Positions 34,922-44,777 of a DNA stretch of 64,000 bases are shown here, piece after piece. The stretch is from Bacteroidota bacterium (GTDB taxonomy: Bacteria > Bacteroidota > Bacteroidia > Bacteroidales > NBLH01). Under the pieces are notes generated by a model that had not been told where the DNA came from, made no database searches, and saw only the letters and a list, made by a program, of their open reading frames with translations. How positions within the stretch are numbered: position 1 is the stretch's first letter; each line of letters begins with the position of its first letter. The stretch is from the NCBI GenBank assembly GCA_025361565.1, contig JANYKN010000089.1:150265-214264 (forward strand), in the 5' to 3' direction. Both the position numbers and the translations under genes were made by a program.

Positions 34922-36493
34922 ATGAAAAAAGCAAGCTATTTTATACTAATTGCTATTATTTTTGTGGCCTTTTCATGTAAAAAAGAAACGGAAGTATTTT
35001 CTTTTTACAGGCCATCAAATCCACAGAATTTTAAAACCGTTAAAGGTGGTGAGTTGTATGCCTTTGCTGCAGATGATTCGTTACTTGTCCGTGCCGATTA
35101 TTATTTGAAAGTATTGGGACAAATCCAAAATTACGGAAGTGGAATTCTTCGATACGGTTTTACCTGGAGTAAATCAATTGCAAAACCTGTACTTGGCAAT
35201 GCATCATGCTCCGATACTATAATAGAATCACCAATAGCTGAGCAGGATACGCTCTCATTTACACTGCCTTTGACAAATTTAACTCCAAATACACTTTATA
35301 ATATCCGATCATTCATAATTACAGATATAGATACTGCCTATAATCCGGTAGTACTGAAAGTAACCACTAAAAACGCCATTGATGAGTGGTTTGAACAGAC
35401 AGGGGAGTTAAACAAACCAATTTCATTGGTATATGATGCTGTTGCCTTTAATTTTGGCGATACCGTTTTCTTTGGAACAGGTAATTTTGGGAAAACATTT
35501 TTATCCAATAATATGTATATGTATGATCCAAAAGTTGGCACTTGGACCACTTTACCTGCAGTACCTAAAACTCCTTTACCGTTAAACCGTAGTGAAGTAA
35601 CCGATGCTGTTGGTTTTGCTATTGCCTTCCATGATATTTACGGACCACAGGGGGAAATAAATAAATTAATGTATATTGGATTAGGTGATTTTGGTGGTAA
35701 GGATCTTGGATCTGAAAAATCATCAACAATGCAGATATATGACTTGATCAAAAATGAATGGACAGGAGTTCAAACTGCTCCTTTTGCCGGAGGGAAAATG
35801 AGTGGTGCTGTTAGTTTTGTGTTAGGTGAAGTAGCCTATGTGGGTACCGGTTCAAACACTGCTGCTACAAAGGCTTGGTACGTTTATATACCGGCTTATG
35901 ACAGGGATGGAGTTATTGCAACAGAGCCATGGCAGCAATTACTATCTGAGCCAGGAACTAAAAAAAGGACAGGTGCTGTTGCGTTTACTATAAATGGCAG
36001 AGGTTACTTTGGTTTAGGAATGGATGAAGCCGGAAATTTCCTTAATGATTTTTGGGAGTTCAGGCCAAATAATGATGATCCAACAAAAGGTAGTTGGTCT
36101 CCAAGGCGTCCATTTCCTGGGACTCCAAGGGCAAATGCCTCAGCCTTTTCAATCGGAGATCAAGGATATATAGGTACAGGGGATAACTTTTTACCGATAG
36201 TTCCTGGAGATAAAGTTGATCCAGAGAGTGATCCAGCAAATTTTACAGGCGAAATGTTTAAAGATCTTTGGCGTTATGATCCTTTCAATGATAAATGGTG
36301 GCCGCAAGCTGATTATACATCAAATAAAACTGATAGGCTTAATATGTTTAAAAAAGTAACCCGTGGAGTTGGTTATTCTAGCCCAAAAAACAGAGTTGGA
36401 TTTATAGGTTTTGGAATTGTTCCAGAAGACCCAACATGGCGTCCACAAGGTGATTTATGGAAATATCAACCATTCGAAAGTGGTAATAAATAA
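34922..36493 (+). CDS. Kelch-repeat lipoprotein
   Basis: A 523-residue surface or periplasmic lipoprotein. I start it at 34922 because MKKASYFILIAIIFVAFSCKKE is a complete lipoprotein signal with Cys after FS; the frame is open 50 codons further up to 34772 but that part would bury the signal. An Ig/fibronectin-like domain follows (to about residue 140: RYGFTWSKS, NTLYNIRSFIITD), then a Kelch beta-propeller of about six blades (YVGTGSN, RTGAVAFTINGRGYFGLGMDEAGNFLNDFWEF, YIGTGDNF, LWRYDPFNDKWWPQA). Ligand unknown. The next gene, 63 bp on, encodes a barrel protein, perhaps its partner. Confidence 0.88.
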   Translation: MKKASYFILIAIIFVAFSCKKETEVFSFYRPSNPQNFKTVKGGELYAFAADDSLLVRADYYLKVLGQIQNYGSGILRYGFTWSKSIAKPVLGNASCSDTIIESPIAEQDTLSFTLPLTNLTPNTLYNIRSFIITDIDTAYNPVVLKVTTKNAIDEWFEQTGELNKPISLVYDAVAFNFGDTVFFGTGNFGKTFLSNNMYMYDPKVGTWTTLPAVPKTPLPLNRSEVTDAVGFAIAFHDIYGPQGEINKLMYIGLGDFGGKDLGSEKSSTMQIYDLIKNEWTGVQTAPFAGGKMSGAVSFVLGEVAYVGTGSNTAATKAWYVYIPAYDRDGVIATEPWQQLLSEPGTKKRTGAVAFTINGRGYFGLGMDEAGNFLNDFWEFRPNNDDPTKGSWSPRRPFPGTPRANASAFSIGDQGYIGTGDNFLPIVPGDKVDPESDPANFTGEMFKDLWRYDPFNDKWWPQADYTSNKTDRLNMFKKVTRGVGYSSPKNRVGFIGFGIVPEDPTWRPQGDLWKYQPFESGNK

Positions 36494-36556
36494 CAAACTA
36501 ATTGACAAATACTTTTGGGTTTGGCCCGATTTATAAAAACAAATTAAAATTAGCAA

Positions 36557-37327
36557 ATGGAAAACCGTATTATATTATTAATCATAGGGTTGTGGATTTC
36601 GACAATTTCCTTTTCGCAAAAGAATGAATATCAATACATTGCACTAAAGTTTGGTGGCAGTTTCGGTTTTAGTGGAGCTCCGGGCTTTAATGCCAATAAA
36701 TATTTAAATACCCCTGATGGTGAAATGCAAGTCACTCCAGTATCTTCTTTTAAAGGATTTACTCCGGGTTTTGCTGCAGATTTTCTATATCATTTTGATT
36801 TTACAAACAATAATTCGGGTATTTTTACTGGCCTGGAGTATAATTTCAATGGTATTTCGGCAAAATATGTTACCCAGGAACCAAATGTTTATGATATGGT
36901 CGAAACCTACAGAATGCACACGGTAGGGCTTCCGATAGCCTTTAAATATGGCCCCGATATTTGGAAAACCCAGCGATATGTTTATGCAGGTGTTCAGATT
37001 AATTATATCATCACAATGAGTTCTGTGCAAAAATATAGTTGGAAACCTACACCATCAGCTATGAAATTGGGAAAAGACGAATATAATAAAACAGCCTTTA
37101 ATCTTTTTTTTGGTGCAAATTATTCTGCATTTAACTTGCAATTTGAATTTTATCCTTCATCCATTTTTAATAAGAGTTATAAAGATGCTGGTGGATTTAA
37201 AATACATGATGGGCAGGTGGAGAAAAGGTTTGCAATCAAAACAAGTGTTAATATTCCTTATGGATGGTTAAGTGATCAAAGTTTCTGGTGGAAACGTAAA
37301 TTGAAGAAACTTAAAATTTGGAAGTAA
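36557..37327 (+). CDS. PorT-like outer membrane beta-barrel protein
   Basis: A 256-residue exported protein: signal peptide ENRIILLIIGLWISTISFSQ, followed by barrel strands (YIALKFGGSFGFSGAPGF, FTPGFAADFLYHF, SGIFTGLEYNFNGISAKYV, HTVGLPIAFKYGP, RYVYAGVQINYIITM, FNLFFGANYSAFNLQFEFYPS). The LPIAFKYG pattern is common in PorT-type barrel proteins. It is probably co-transcribed with the Kelch lipoprotein upstream. Specific role unknown. Confidence 0.82.
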   Translation: MENRIILLIIGLWISTISFSQKNEYQYIALKFGGSFGFSGAPGFNANKYLNTPDGEMQVTPVSSFKGFTPGFAADFLYHFDFTNNNSGIFTGLEYNFNGISAKYVTQEPNVYDMVETYRMHTVGLPIAFKYGPDIWKTQRYVYAGVQINYIITMSSVQKYSWKPTPSAMKLGKDEYNKTAFNLFFGANYSAFNLQFEFYPSSIFNKSYKDAGGFKIHDGQVEKRFAIKTSVNIPYGWLSDQSFWWKRKLKKLKIWK

Positions 37328-37464
37328 ACAATGTAGCTCCGAAAATAATTGCCATGAATTCACGAATTATATAATTAAAAGGATTTATTATTATTAGTTG
37401 ATGAATTTTTGGATAATATAATGCTGAGCAATCTAATTTGATTTTCCAAGAGATTCTTAAAAAT

Positions 37465-37506
37465 AATGCGGTTAAATGTTCTTAAAACGGTTAACCGCAT
37501 TTTTTA
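37465..37506. terminator. Bidirectional intrinsic terminator
   Basis: AATGCGGTTAA (37465-37475) pairs perfectly with TTAACCGCATT (37491-37501), followed by TTTTTATTTT on the plus strand and preceded by an A-rich stretch. It lies between the convergent barrel-protein and GT2 genes and can serve both. Confidence 0.8.
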
Positions 37507-37524
37507 TTTTCATTATAATTCCTT

Positions 37525-37552
37525 CATTCACTCATTCACTCATTCAATCATT
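37525..37552. repeat. Short tandem repeat, 8-bp unit
   Basis: CATTCACT is repeated at 37525 and 37533, then CATTCAAT at 37541 and a partial CATT. It abuts the stop codon of the leftward GT2 gene. Three copies only. Confidence 0.6.
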
Positions 37553-38295
37553 TACTTCCTGAAAATCTTAGGTTTAGCAATCCCAATTTTATCAAAGAAA
37601 TAGGCAAACGATACTGATAGTACACCAAAACCATATTTCATGCTTCTTCGAAGGTTAATCGATGATGCTTCCTCAAAATATTTTGTAGGGCAAGTAATTT
37701 CTGCAATTTCAAAGCCTGCTTTAAATATTTGAGCAATCATTTGATTATCAAATACAAAATCATCTGAATTTACATTGTAATTGATACTTGTTAAAACATT
37801 AGCTGTAAAAGCCCTATAGCCAGTATGATATTCTGACAATTTCTGCCACATCAAAATATTCTGGCTTAGAGTTAAAAATCGGTTTGCTACGTATTTGTAG
37901 AGTGGCATTCCACCTTTTAATGCTCCATTGCCCAAAATGCGCGAGCCAATAACTACTTCATAGTTTCCATCAGCAATTAAATAGCACATGGAACGCAATA
38001 GCTTTGGAGTGTATTGATAATCAGGATGAAGCATCACTACTATATCGGCGTTAATCTCTAATGCTTTGTTATAGCAAGATTTTTGGTTTCCACCATAACC
38101 AGTATTTTTCTGATGCCTGATTATATGCTTTATTCCCAGCTCCTGGCCAACTTTAACTGTTTTATCATTGCTCAAATCGTCAACTAAAATAACTTCGTCA
38201 ACAATATCAAATGGTATTTCTTTGTATGTTTTTTCGAGCGTTTTTTCTGCATTGTATGCCGGTAATACTACAACTATTTTTTTACTGTTAATCAT
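37552..38295 (-). CDS. DPM1-like glycosyltransferase family 2
   Basis: A 247-residue soluble GT-A enzyme resembling dolichyl/polyprenyl-phosphate mannose synthases: VVVLPAYNAEKTLEKTYKEI (residues 8-27), ILVDDLSNDKT, KNTGYGGNQKSCYNKAL, VVMLHPDYQYTP as the DxD-type site, and YHTGYRAF. It should charge a lipid phosphate with a sugar. The ArnT-like transferase and PAP2 phosphatase genes just upstream on the same strand would use and recycle such lipid carriers, so the three probably form one pathway for modifying lipid A or proteins. Confidence 0.88.
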   Translation of the reverse strand: MINSKKIVVVLPAYNAEKTLEKTYKEIPFDIVDEVILVDDLSNDKTVKVGQELGIKHIIRHQKNTGYGGNQKSCYNKALEINADIVVMLHPDYQYTPKLLRSMCYLIADGNYEVVIGSRILGNGALKGGMPLYKYVANRFLTLSQNILMWQKLSEYHTGYRAFTANVLTSINYNVNSDDFVFDNQMIAQIFKAGFEIAEITCPTKYFEEASSINLRRSMKYGFGVLSVSFAYFFDKIGIAKPKIFRK

Positions 38296-38399
38296 GAGGT
38301 TTTTTTATTGATTATTTTCTATTGCCTATTGTTTAATTATTATTGTCTACTATTTAATTTCTAATTTCGGTTGCTGAGCGAAGTCGAAGCACTAATTAC

Positions 38400-40049
38400 T
38401 TAATTCACTTCAACTTCCCGCTTAAAAAATACAAATCCATTTTTGCTTTTTATTTTTTTAAACTTCGGATGGTTTTGAGCAAAATCATTTTCGGATGTTA
38501 TTTTGCAAACAATATATACTGGCTTATCTATTGCTCCATCAAATAACCAGTTTTGATCATTACTATTTTTGTTTTCAGGTATTTGTTTATCGAAATAATA
38601 GTAAATGGCATAACTTTTAAATCCAAAAGCTTCTAAATAGCAATTTTCTTTCGAAATTTCTTTGTAAAATGAAATGGCTGCATTTTGGGAGTATTGTTCA
38701 ACTCTAGGAACAATAAAAACCATGGTTAGGTTTACAAATAGTAGGCTTGATAAAAATATTCCTATAATTTGTTTATTAACATTTTTAATGAAAACTAATG
38801 AACCTATAACACCAAAAATAAGTATTGCGCCCACTAAAAACTCAAATCCCGACCAATAAACATTTGCATCAAGGTTTGCCACAGCAAAATCATCTTTTAT
38901 TAATCCCAAAGCTATAATTTTATCCTTGTATTGAATAAAAAATTGAATGGCCAATACCAAGCTTCCAATCAATACAGACATAGCAGCAATTAAGATTTTC
39001 ATCCATTTATCGAATTTTTGTTTGTTTTCAAAAATGTTGAATATGATATAGCTTGCCAGAAAACTCATCGGAAAATAGCACATGGAGGAGTAATGGACAA
39101 TTTTGGTACTCACAATTGTAAAAAGTATGAGAACTACCCAAAACAATATAATCATCCATTGATTAAAATTTCGATGCATTGAATCTTCAGTTTTCATCTT
39201 TCGAAAAGCCTTAAGCATAAAGATTGAGGCAGGAAATACCCCAATAAACAAAACTACAAAATGATAAAACAAAAAACCTCCATGTCCTGCATCCTCTATG
39301 GTAAACAAGCGGATTTGATATTCTACAAATTTTATCAGAATATCATAATTACCATTCAATAATTGAAGAATAAACCAGAAACCTCCAACAATTGCTACTG
39401 TAATGGCGTAAACCAAGATTATTTTAATATTCAGAAACTTTTTGTATGATTTATTAATTATCATGTAAATAAATGCAGAAAGGAAAAAAAGAAGAAATGC
39501 TACCGGGCCTTTTGTTAAAATGCCAAGACCAATAAAAAAAGCAGAAAGAAATACAAATTTTAATTTGTGATTTTCATTTATTGCAAACAAAAAGAAATAA
39601 TAAATCCCAACAAAAATGAAAAGATTAAATATGGGATCAATAATACCTGTTTTAAAATAGAAATGGGGTAGGATGGAACCTGCATAAACCAATACCCAGA
39701 TTAATCCAAATTTTTCATTGTAGAGGCGTTTTCCAACATTAAATAAAATCAACAAGGTAATAATGCCGGCAATTGCATTTGGAAACCTGGCTGCAAATTC
39801 GTTAATTCCAAAAGTTTTCATGCTTAAAACCTGAAACCACGAGAACAATGGTGGTTTTTCCCAAAACGCCTGAAAGTTAATTTGTACAGTAAGATAATCT
39901 TTACTTAGAATCATTTCTCTTGCCGATTCCGCAAAATTGATTTCATCCCAATCAAACAGGTGTACACTTCCTAAAAATGGCAGATATAGAAATGCTGCTA
40001 TGATTACAATTGCCAGTTGGTAAAGATTAGTTCTTTGCCTGCTTGTCAT
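38400..40049 (-). CDS. ArnT/PMT-like glycosyltransferase (family 39/83)
   Basis: A 549-residue membrane glycosyltransferase with about 11-12 helices. The N-terminal loop HLFDWDEINFAESAREMI (residues 30-47) carries the acidic pair essential in ArnT/PMT enzymes, and EKPPLFSWFQVLSMKTFG follows as in the family. The C-terminal periplasmic part is about 100 residues. Such enzymes take a sugar from undecaprenyl phosphate and transfer it to lipid A or protein in the periplasm. Overlaps the PAP2 gene upstream by 23 bp, pointing to translational coupling. Sugar unknown. Confidence 0.9.
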   Translation of the reverse strand: MTSRQRTNLYQLAIVIIAAFLYLPFLGSVHLFDWDEINFAESAREMILSKDYLTVQINFQAFWEKPPLFSWFQVLSMKTFGINEFAARFPNAIAGIITLLILFNVGKRLYNEKFGLIWVLVYAGSILPHFYFKTGIIDPIFNLFIFVGIYYFFLFAINENHKLKFVFLSAFFIGLGILTKGPVAFLLFFLSAFIYMIINKSYKKFLNIKIILVYAITVAIVGGFWFILQLLNGNYDILIKFVEYQIRLFTIEDAGHGGFLFYHFVVLFIGVFPASIFMLKAFRKMKTEDSMHRNFNQWMIILFWVVLILFTIVSTKIVHYSSMCYFPMSFLASYIIFNIFENKQKFDKWMKILIAAMSVLIGSLVLAIQFFIQYKDKIIALGLIKDDFAVANLDANVYWSGFEFLVGAILIFGVIGSLVFIKNVNKQIIGIFLSSLLFVNLTMVFIVPRVEQYSQNAAISFYKEISKENCYLEAFGFKSYAIYYYFDKQIPENKNSNDQNWLFDGAIDKPVYIVCKITSENDFAQNHPKFKKIKSKNGFVFFKREVEVN

Positions 40050-40704
40050 GTTTTATAATTCTTAAAGTATGTAATAACGAAAATTCGAGTTTGCTATTAT
40101 TCCATCTGCTAACCCATAAAAAGGCCAAAGTGGTAGTTATAACACCTATTAGAGATCCACAATAAACATCAATTAGAAAGTGTTGCGATAGGTACATTCT
40201 GGAGTATCCTATGCAAAAAGCAAGTATAAAAAAGATGAATTTTAAATATTTGTCTTTGGCTATAAGTGCAAATAACAGAAATAAACTAAATCCGGAAACT
40301 GTATGACCAGAAGGAAAGCTATAGTTTAAGTGTACATTTACCCCTGGAACATAATACAACACTTGATGAATTTTCAAAAATGCTAATTTGGGCCTATCAA
40401 TGCCACCGATCAATACTTCTTTAAACATAAGTACTATAAATGTTGAAAGCAAAGTGCTAATTGCCATTATGATGGTATTTCTATAGCTGAAAAATAGTAA
40501 TAAAAAAATTGCACTTGCAATTACAAACCCATCGCCAACATTTGTATAATACTTAAAGAAAAAATCTGCAGCAGAAAAATGGAACTGATTGATAAATAGA
40601 TGAATATCAGTCTTTTTGAAAAATAGTAGAATAAAGCCTCCAATCAATAAAAAGGAAAAATATGGAATATAAAACCATTGGTTTTTGTGGAATAATTTAC
40701 CCAT
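40027..40704 (-). CDS. PAP2-family lipid phosphatase
   Basis: A 225-residue membrane protein with six helices. The three PAP2 motifs are present: KEVLIGGIDRPK (near 110), PSGHT (near 137) and SRMYLSQHFLIDVYCG (near 178). It should dephosphorylate a lipid phosphate or pyrophosphate on the periplasmic side, e.g. lipid A or undecaprenyl pyrophosphate. It opens the leftward three-gene set with the ArnT-like and DPM1-like genes. A CAAAACTA (TAGTTTTG on the minus strand) lies 30 bp upstream as a possible -7 box without a clear -33. Confidence 0.9.
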   Translation of the reverse strand: MGKLFHKNQWFYIPYFSFLLIGGFILLFFKKTDIHLFINQFHFSAADFFFKYYTNVGDGFVIASAIFLLLFFSYRNTIIMAISTLLSTFIVLMFKEVLIGGIDRPKLAFLKIHQVLYYVPGVNVHLNYSFPSGHTVSGFSLFLLFALIAKDKYLKFIFFILAFCIGYSRMYLSQHFLIDVYCGSLIGVITTTLAFLWVSRWNNSKLEFSLLHTLRIIKHDKQAKN

Positions 40705-40872
40705 TCTATGTTTAGGTATGATAAAATTTTTTGCAAAACTAATGATTCTATGATTTATTGTATATAAAAATAATGAAATTTAACATTTATTTTAATTTTA
40801 AATGGAATCTGAAATGGTCAAAACAATTCAAATTTGGCTTATAATTGATGATAAATCTTGAATTTATTTAAC

Positions 40873-40880
40873 TATATTTG
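40873..40880 (+). promoter_or_regulatory. Candidate -7 box of the DUF2339 gene
   Basis: TATATTTG matches TAnnTTTG and lies 34 bp before the start codon at 40915. Nearby TTG triplets are not at the normal spacing, so this is a weak call. Confidence 0.4.
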
Positions 40881-40914
40881 TTCATTAATCTATTAACCTC
40901 CTTAAACTGAACAT

Positions 40915-43365
40915 ATGGAATCGGCTTTTTTATTTTTACTTTTCATATTTGTTTTCATTGTTTTTATTATCCTCTTGGGATTAAAAAGTACTTCGGTCTT
41001 TAATCAGAGAATGATATTGAAAAAGTTGGATGATCTACGGGATGAAATTTCAAAACTCAAATCATCCGGAATACATGGTGAAGAAACAGTTCTAATTAAA
41101 AAAGATGCGCCAATTACTGATAAGCAACCTTTAATTGTTCAAAAAGAAAAGCTGGAACCCATTTTAAAGGAAGAAAAGCCAGTTGAACCTGTTATTGAAG
41201 TTAAAAAAGAACCAGTTTTACAAGAAATAACAAAAGAACAAAAGCAGGTTGTTGAGCCCGTAAATCAAACTATTTACCAAAACCAAAAGTCAGTTTTGCA
41301 AACACCTAAAATCCATAAAAAGACTGATTTCGAGAAGTTTATTGGCGAAAACCTCCTCAATAAAATTGGTATGGTAGTTTTGGTTATAGCCCTAATCTTT
41401 TTTGGAAAATATGCTGTTGACAAAGGTTGGCTTAATGAAACAGCCAAAGTAACTGCCATTATTTTAATTGGTGGTGTTTTGATTGGCATTGCTCATCGTT
41501 TACGTATAAATTACAGGGCTTTTAGTTCTGTGTTGGCAGGTGGCGGAATAGCAGCTTTATATATTTCAATAGCTGTCGGATTTCAGTTGTATGCTTTGTT
41601 TAGTCAAACGGCCGCTTTTTTAATTCTGATAGTAATAACCATTTTTGCAGTGTTGTTGGCCTTGGCCTATGATAAAAAAGAACTGGCTATCATTGCCATT
41701 TTCGGTGGATTTGCTACACCACTGCTTGTGAGCACAGGCGCAGGTAATTATAAAGTCTTATTCACATATATCCTGATTCTTGATATTGGGATGTTAATTC
41801 TTGCCTATTTTAAAAAATGGAACATGGTTAACTTTGTCGCAAATTTTGCTACAGTTTTATTATATAGTATCTGGGTCTCTGATTCATATTTTAATAAACA
41901 CAACCTACCTTATTTGGGTGCGTTTATTTTTGTTACCGGATTTTACCTTGTGTTTTTTGTCATGAATATGATCAACAATATCAAGGAAAATAAAAAATTT
42001 ACGGCCTTTGAGTTTATCATGCTTATAACCAACACCTTCTTATATTTTTGGGCTGGAATGTTTATCATTGGTGTTTATAATGATGAATATACCGGTATAT
42101 TCACCATTGGGCTTGCTCTATTTAATTTTGCTTTTGCATTTCCTTTATACAAAAGAAACCAGATTGATAAAAACCTTGTTTTTTTGCTAATTGGGCTTGT
42201 ATTAACTTTTGTGAGTATTGCCATTCCAGTTCAGTTAAAAGGGAATTATATTACCATATCATGGGCTGCTGAATCTGTTATTTTGTTGTGGCTCAGTCAG
42301 CAATCGGGTATCAAGCTTATGAAACTGGCAGCATTTATTGTTTCGATATTAATGATTATCAGCTTGATAATGGATTGGAACCAGATATATTTCAATAGAC
42401 CTGTTGATGCGCTTGCTTTGCCAATTATACTAAATAGGGGATTTATAACAGGAATTGTTTCAATTCTTGCAATGTTAATCAATATCAGGTTACTTAAAAA
42501 TGATGAACAGTTTTTATATTCAAAAATCCTTACTCCAAAAGCATTCTCAACTATTTTTAGCGTTGTTCTTATTATTTCGCTTTACATTACTTTGCTATTG
42601 GAAATCAGATACCAGGTCGATTATTTTTATGGCGATTCAGGACTAACATCTGTTGCTCTGGCTTTCTATAATTTTTTATACATAGCAGTTATTCTGATTT
42701 GGTCTTCGCTAAAACAAGTAAAATATATTATTCAGGGAATTACGATCATAAGTATTATCGGAATTTTAATCTACGCTTTTGGCGTGGCTCCAAGCTATCG
42801 TTTAGTTATTGATTATTATTTAATGGGCGAAACTACTCATTATTTTAGTTTGTTACATTTTTTAAGTGCCCTGTTTGTGCTCACAATTTGTTATTATACC
42901 TGGCATTCGGTTAAGCTTTTATTTAAAGAAAATATTACCATTGGATATGTTATGCTTTGGTTTTCAATCATTTTTGGAGTTATTATTTTGAGTCGGGAAT
43001 TGGATTATATGGTTTTATTGGCTTCAGGTTCGAATTATGAAGAAGCTGCAGGAGTTGTTCAAAAAAATCACCTGATTGGTTTACCTATTTTGTGGGGATC
43101 TCTAGCTTTCCTCTCGATAATTTTAGGTTTGCGTAATAATGAAAAAATGCTCAGGATTATTGGTATTTCTTTATTTTTCTTTACCCTGCTTAAGTTTTTC
43201 TTTGTTGATTTTATGGATATACCGGAAGGCGGAAGAATAATTGCTGGCATTTCTCTGGCGATATTGCTACTAGTTATATCATTCTTGTATCAAAAATTGA
43301 AACGTATTATTTTGGAAGACGAGGAGAATGAAAAGAAAAACGAAGAAAAGTTACCAATTGATTAA
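40915..43365 (+). CDS. DUF2339 multi-spanning membrane protein
   Basis: An 816-residue membrane protein. After one N-terminal helix comes a charged linker (residues 30-140, with proline/lysine/glutamate-rich repeats such as EEKPVEPVIEVKKEPV), then FEKFIGENLLNKIGMVVLVIALIFFGKYAVDKGWL, the typical beginning of the DUF2339 membrane core, with about 20 helices to residue 800. Function of the family is not established. Its stop codon overlaps the next start by one base (TAATG), and the partner is DUF3999-like, a pairing seen in many bacteria. Confidence 0.88.
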   Translation: MESAFLFLLFIFVFIVFIILLGLKSTSVFNQRMILKKLDDLRDEISKLKSSGIHGEETVLIKKDAPITDKQPLIVQKEKLEPILKEEKPVEPVIEVKKEPVLQEITKEQKQVVEPVNQTIYQNQKSVLQTPKIHKKTDFEKFIGENLLNKIGMVVLVIALIFFGKYAVDKGWLNETAKVTAIILIGGVLIGIAHRLRINYRAFSSVLAGGGIAALYISIAVGFQLYALFSQTAAFLILIVITIFAVLLALAYDKKELAIIAIFGGFATPLLVSTGAGNYKVLFTYILILDIGMLILAYFKKWNMVNFVANFATVLLYSIWVSDSYFNKHNLPYLGAFIFVTGFYLVFFVMNMINNIKENKKFTAFEFIMLITNTFLYFWAGMFIIGVYNDEYTGIFTIGLALFNFAFAFPLYKRNQIDKNLVFLLIGLVLTFVSIAIPVQLKGNYITISWAAESVILLWLSQQSGIKLMKLAAFIVSILMIISLIMDWNQIYFNRPVDALALPIILNRGFITGIVSILAMLINIRLLKNDEQFLYSKILTPKAFSTIFSVVLIISLYITLLLEIRYQVDYFYGDSGLTSVALAFYNFLYIAVILIWSSLKQVKYIIQGITIISIIGILIYAFGVAPSYRLVIDYYLMGETTHYFSLLHFLSALFVLTICYYTWHSVKLLFKENITIGYVMLWFSIIFGVIILSRELDYMVLLASGSNYEEAAGVVQKNHLIGLPILWGSLAFLSIILGLRNNEKMLRIIGISLFFFTLLKFFFVDFMDIPEGGRIIAGISLAILLLVISFLYQKLKRIILEDEENEKKNEEKLPID

Positions 43366-44645
43366 TGACTTATAAATTTGATAGCATGTGGAAATTAAAA
43401 ATGTTGAGAATTGCACTTGTATGTGTTTCAATTATAACAATTTGGCAAAGTAATGCTCAGGAATTTGCCTGGCGGGCTTCAGTTACTGGCATCAATTCCG
43501 ATGGTTTTAGTAGAATTCTTCTATCACCCGAAATTATTTCGAAATTAAAAAATGATTTTGAGGATATCAGAATGTATGATTCTGAAAATAAGGAAATTCC
43601 ATATATTTTTGAATCTGAAAGACCTATTGAATACAATGATTATTTTGTTGAATACAAGATAATTGAAAAAACAGAACAAACTCAATGGCCATATTACACC
43701 CGCCTGGTAATTCATAATCCTAAAAAAAATGATATATCAAACATTCAGCTGGTTATCAGAAATTCAGATGTGAGCAAATCTCTTAAACTGAGTGGGAGCG
43801 ATGACAATAAAAGCTGGTATAGCATTAAGGATGGCTATCGTTTCCACTCCATGTATAGCGATGAGACTACTTCTGTGATTAAAATTATTGATTTTCCAGT
43901 AAGCAATTACGAGTATTACGAGGTTTTAATCGACGATTGGAAAAATAATCCCATCAATATAGTAAAAGCGGGCTATTTTAATACTTCAGTCGAAAAAGGA
44001 AAGTACACCAATACTGTTGAGCCCGAAATAAGTCAGCTTGAATTGAAGAAAGAAAAGCAAAGCCTCGTAAAAATTGTTTTTCCAGAAAAAACCCGTTTAA
44101 ATAAAATCACATTTAAAGTTGAAGGGCCCGATTTTTATTATCGCGAGGCAGAATTGCAAATCCGTGATAGCTCATTAAATAAGAGGAAACAATATGAATT
44201 TAATTTTCAAACAATATCCTCAATTGTTATTAGCTCAAATAATCTGAATACTTGGTATTTTGATAATTTGAATACAGATGTTATTTATCTGAGAATTAAT
44301 AATTTTGACGACGCACCAATAAAAATACAATCAGTAGAAGCCGAACAACTCAATCATTACTTGGTTTGTAAGCTCGAAAAATCGAAAAAGTATACTTTAA
44401 AATTCGGCAACCAGAATTTAGAAACTGCAAATTATGATCTGAAATATTTTAAAGATAAGATTCCAAAAACTATCCCCATAATAAAAACATCAGATATTAA
44501 ATCGCTCAGCATTAGCGATAAAGCACAAAACGGATTTGTTTTGGATAAACGATTTATTTGGGCTGCCATAATTTTAGTAGCTGTATTTTTGGTTTATATG
44601 ATTACCAGAATGCTTAAGGATATGAAGTCACAAAAAGAAGGATAG
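43365..44645 (+). CDS. DUF3999-like exported membrane protein
   Basis: A 426-residue protein with a signal peptide (residues 10-32, MLRIALVCVSIITIWQSNAQ), a long extracytoplasmic beta-rich region (FAWRASVTGINSDGFSRILLSPEIISKL, VEGPDFYYREAELQIRD) and one C-terminal helix near 398-418 (FIWAAIILVAVFLVYMI). This layout and the link to DUF2339 fit DUF3999. The start may be at M8 (MWKLKM) rather than M1. Function unknown; probably forms an envelope complex with the preceding protein. Confidence 0.8.
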   Translation: MTYKFDSMWKLKMLRIALVCVSIITIWQSNAQEFAWRASVTGINSDGFSRILLSPEIISKLKNDFEDIRMYDSENKEIPYIFESERPIEYNDYFVEYKIIEKTEQTQWPYYTRLVIHNPKKNDISNIQLVIRNSDVSKSLKLSGSDDNKSWYSIKDGYRFHSMYSDETTSVIKIIDFPVSNYEYYEVLIDDWKNNPINIVKAGYFNTSVEKGKYTNTVEPEISQLELKKEKQSLVKIVFPEKTRLNKITFKVEGPDFYYREAELQIRDSSLNKRKQYEFNFQTISSIVISSNNLNTWYFDNLNTDVIYLRINNFDDAPIKIQSVEAEQLNHYLVCKLEKSKKYTLKFGNQNLETANYDLKYFKDKIPKTIPIIKTSDIKSLSISDKAQNGFVLDKRFIWAAIILVAVFLVYMITRMLKDMKSQKEG

Positions 44646-44777
44646 TTTTAACAATTTAAATTTATTGCAGTTATACATTAGGCAAATAAAAATTCGTTTT
44701 AATAATTAACTGTACAGATAGATGCTAACAATTCTATTGTTTGGATTTCATAAAAGCAAAAAATCAAAAAAAAAAGC

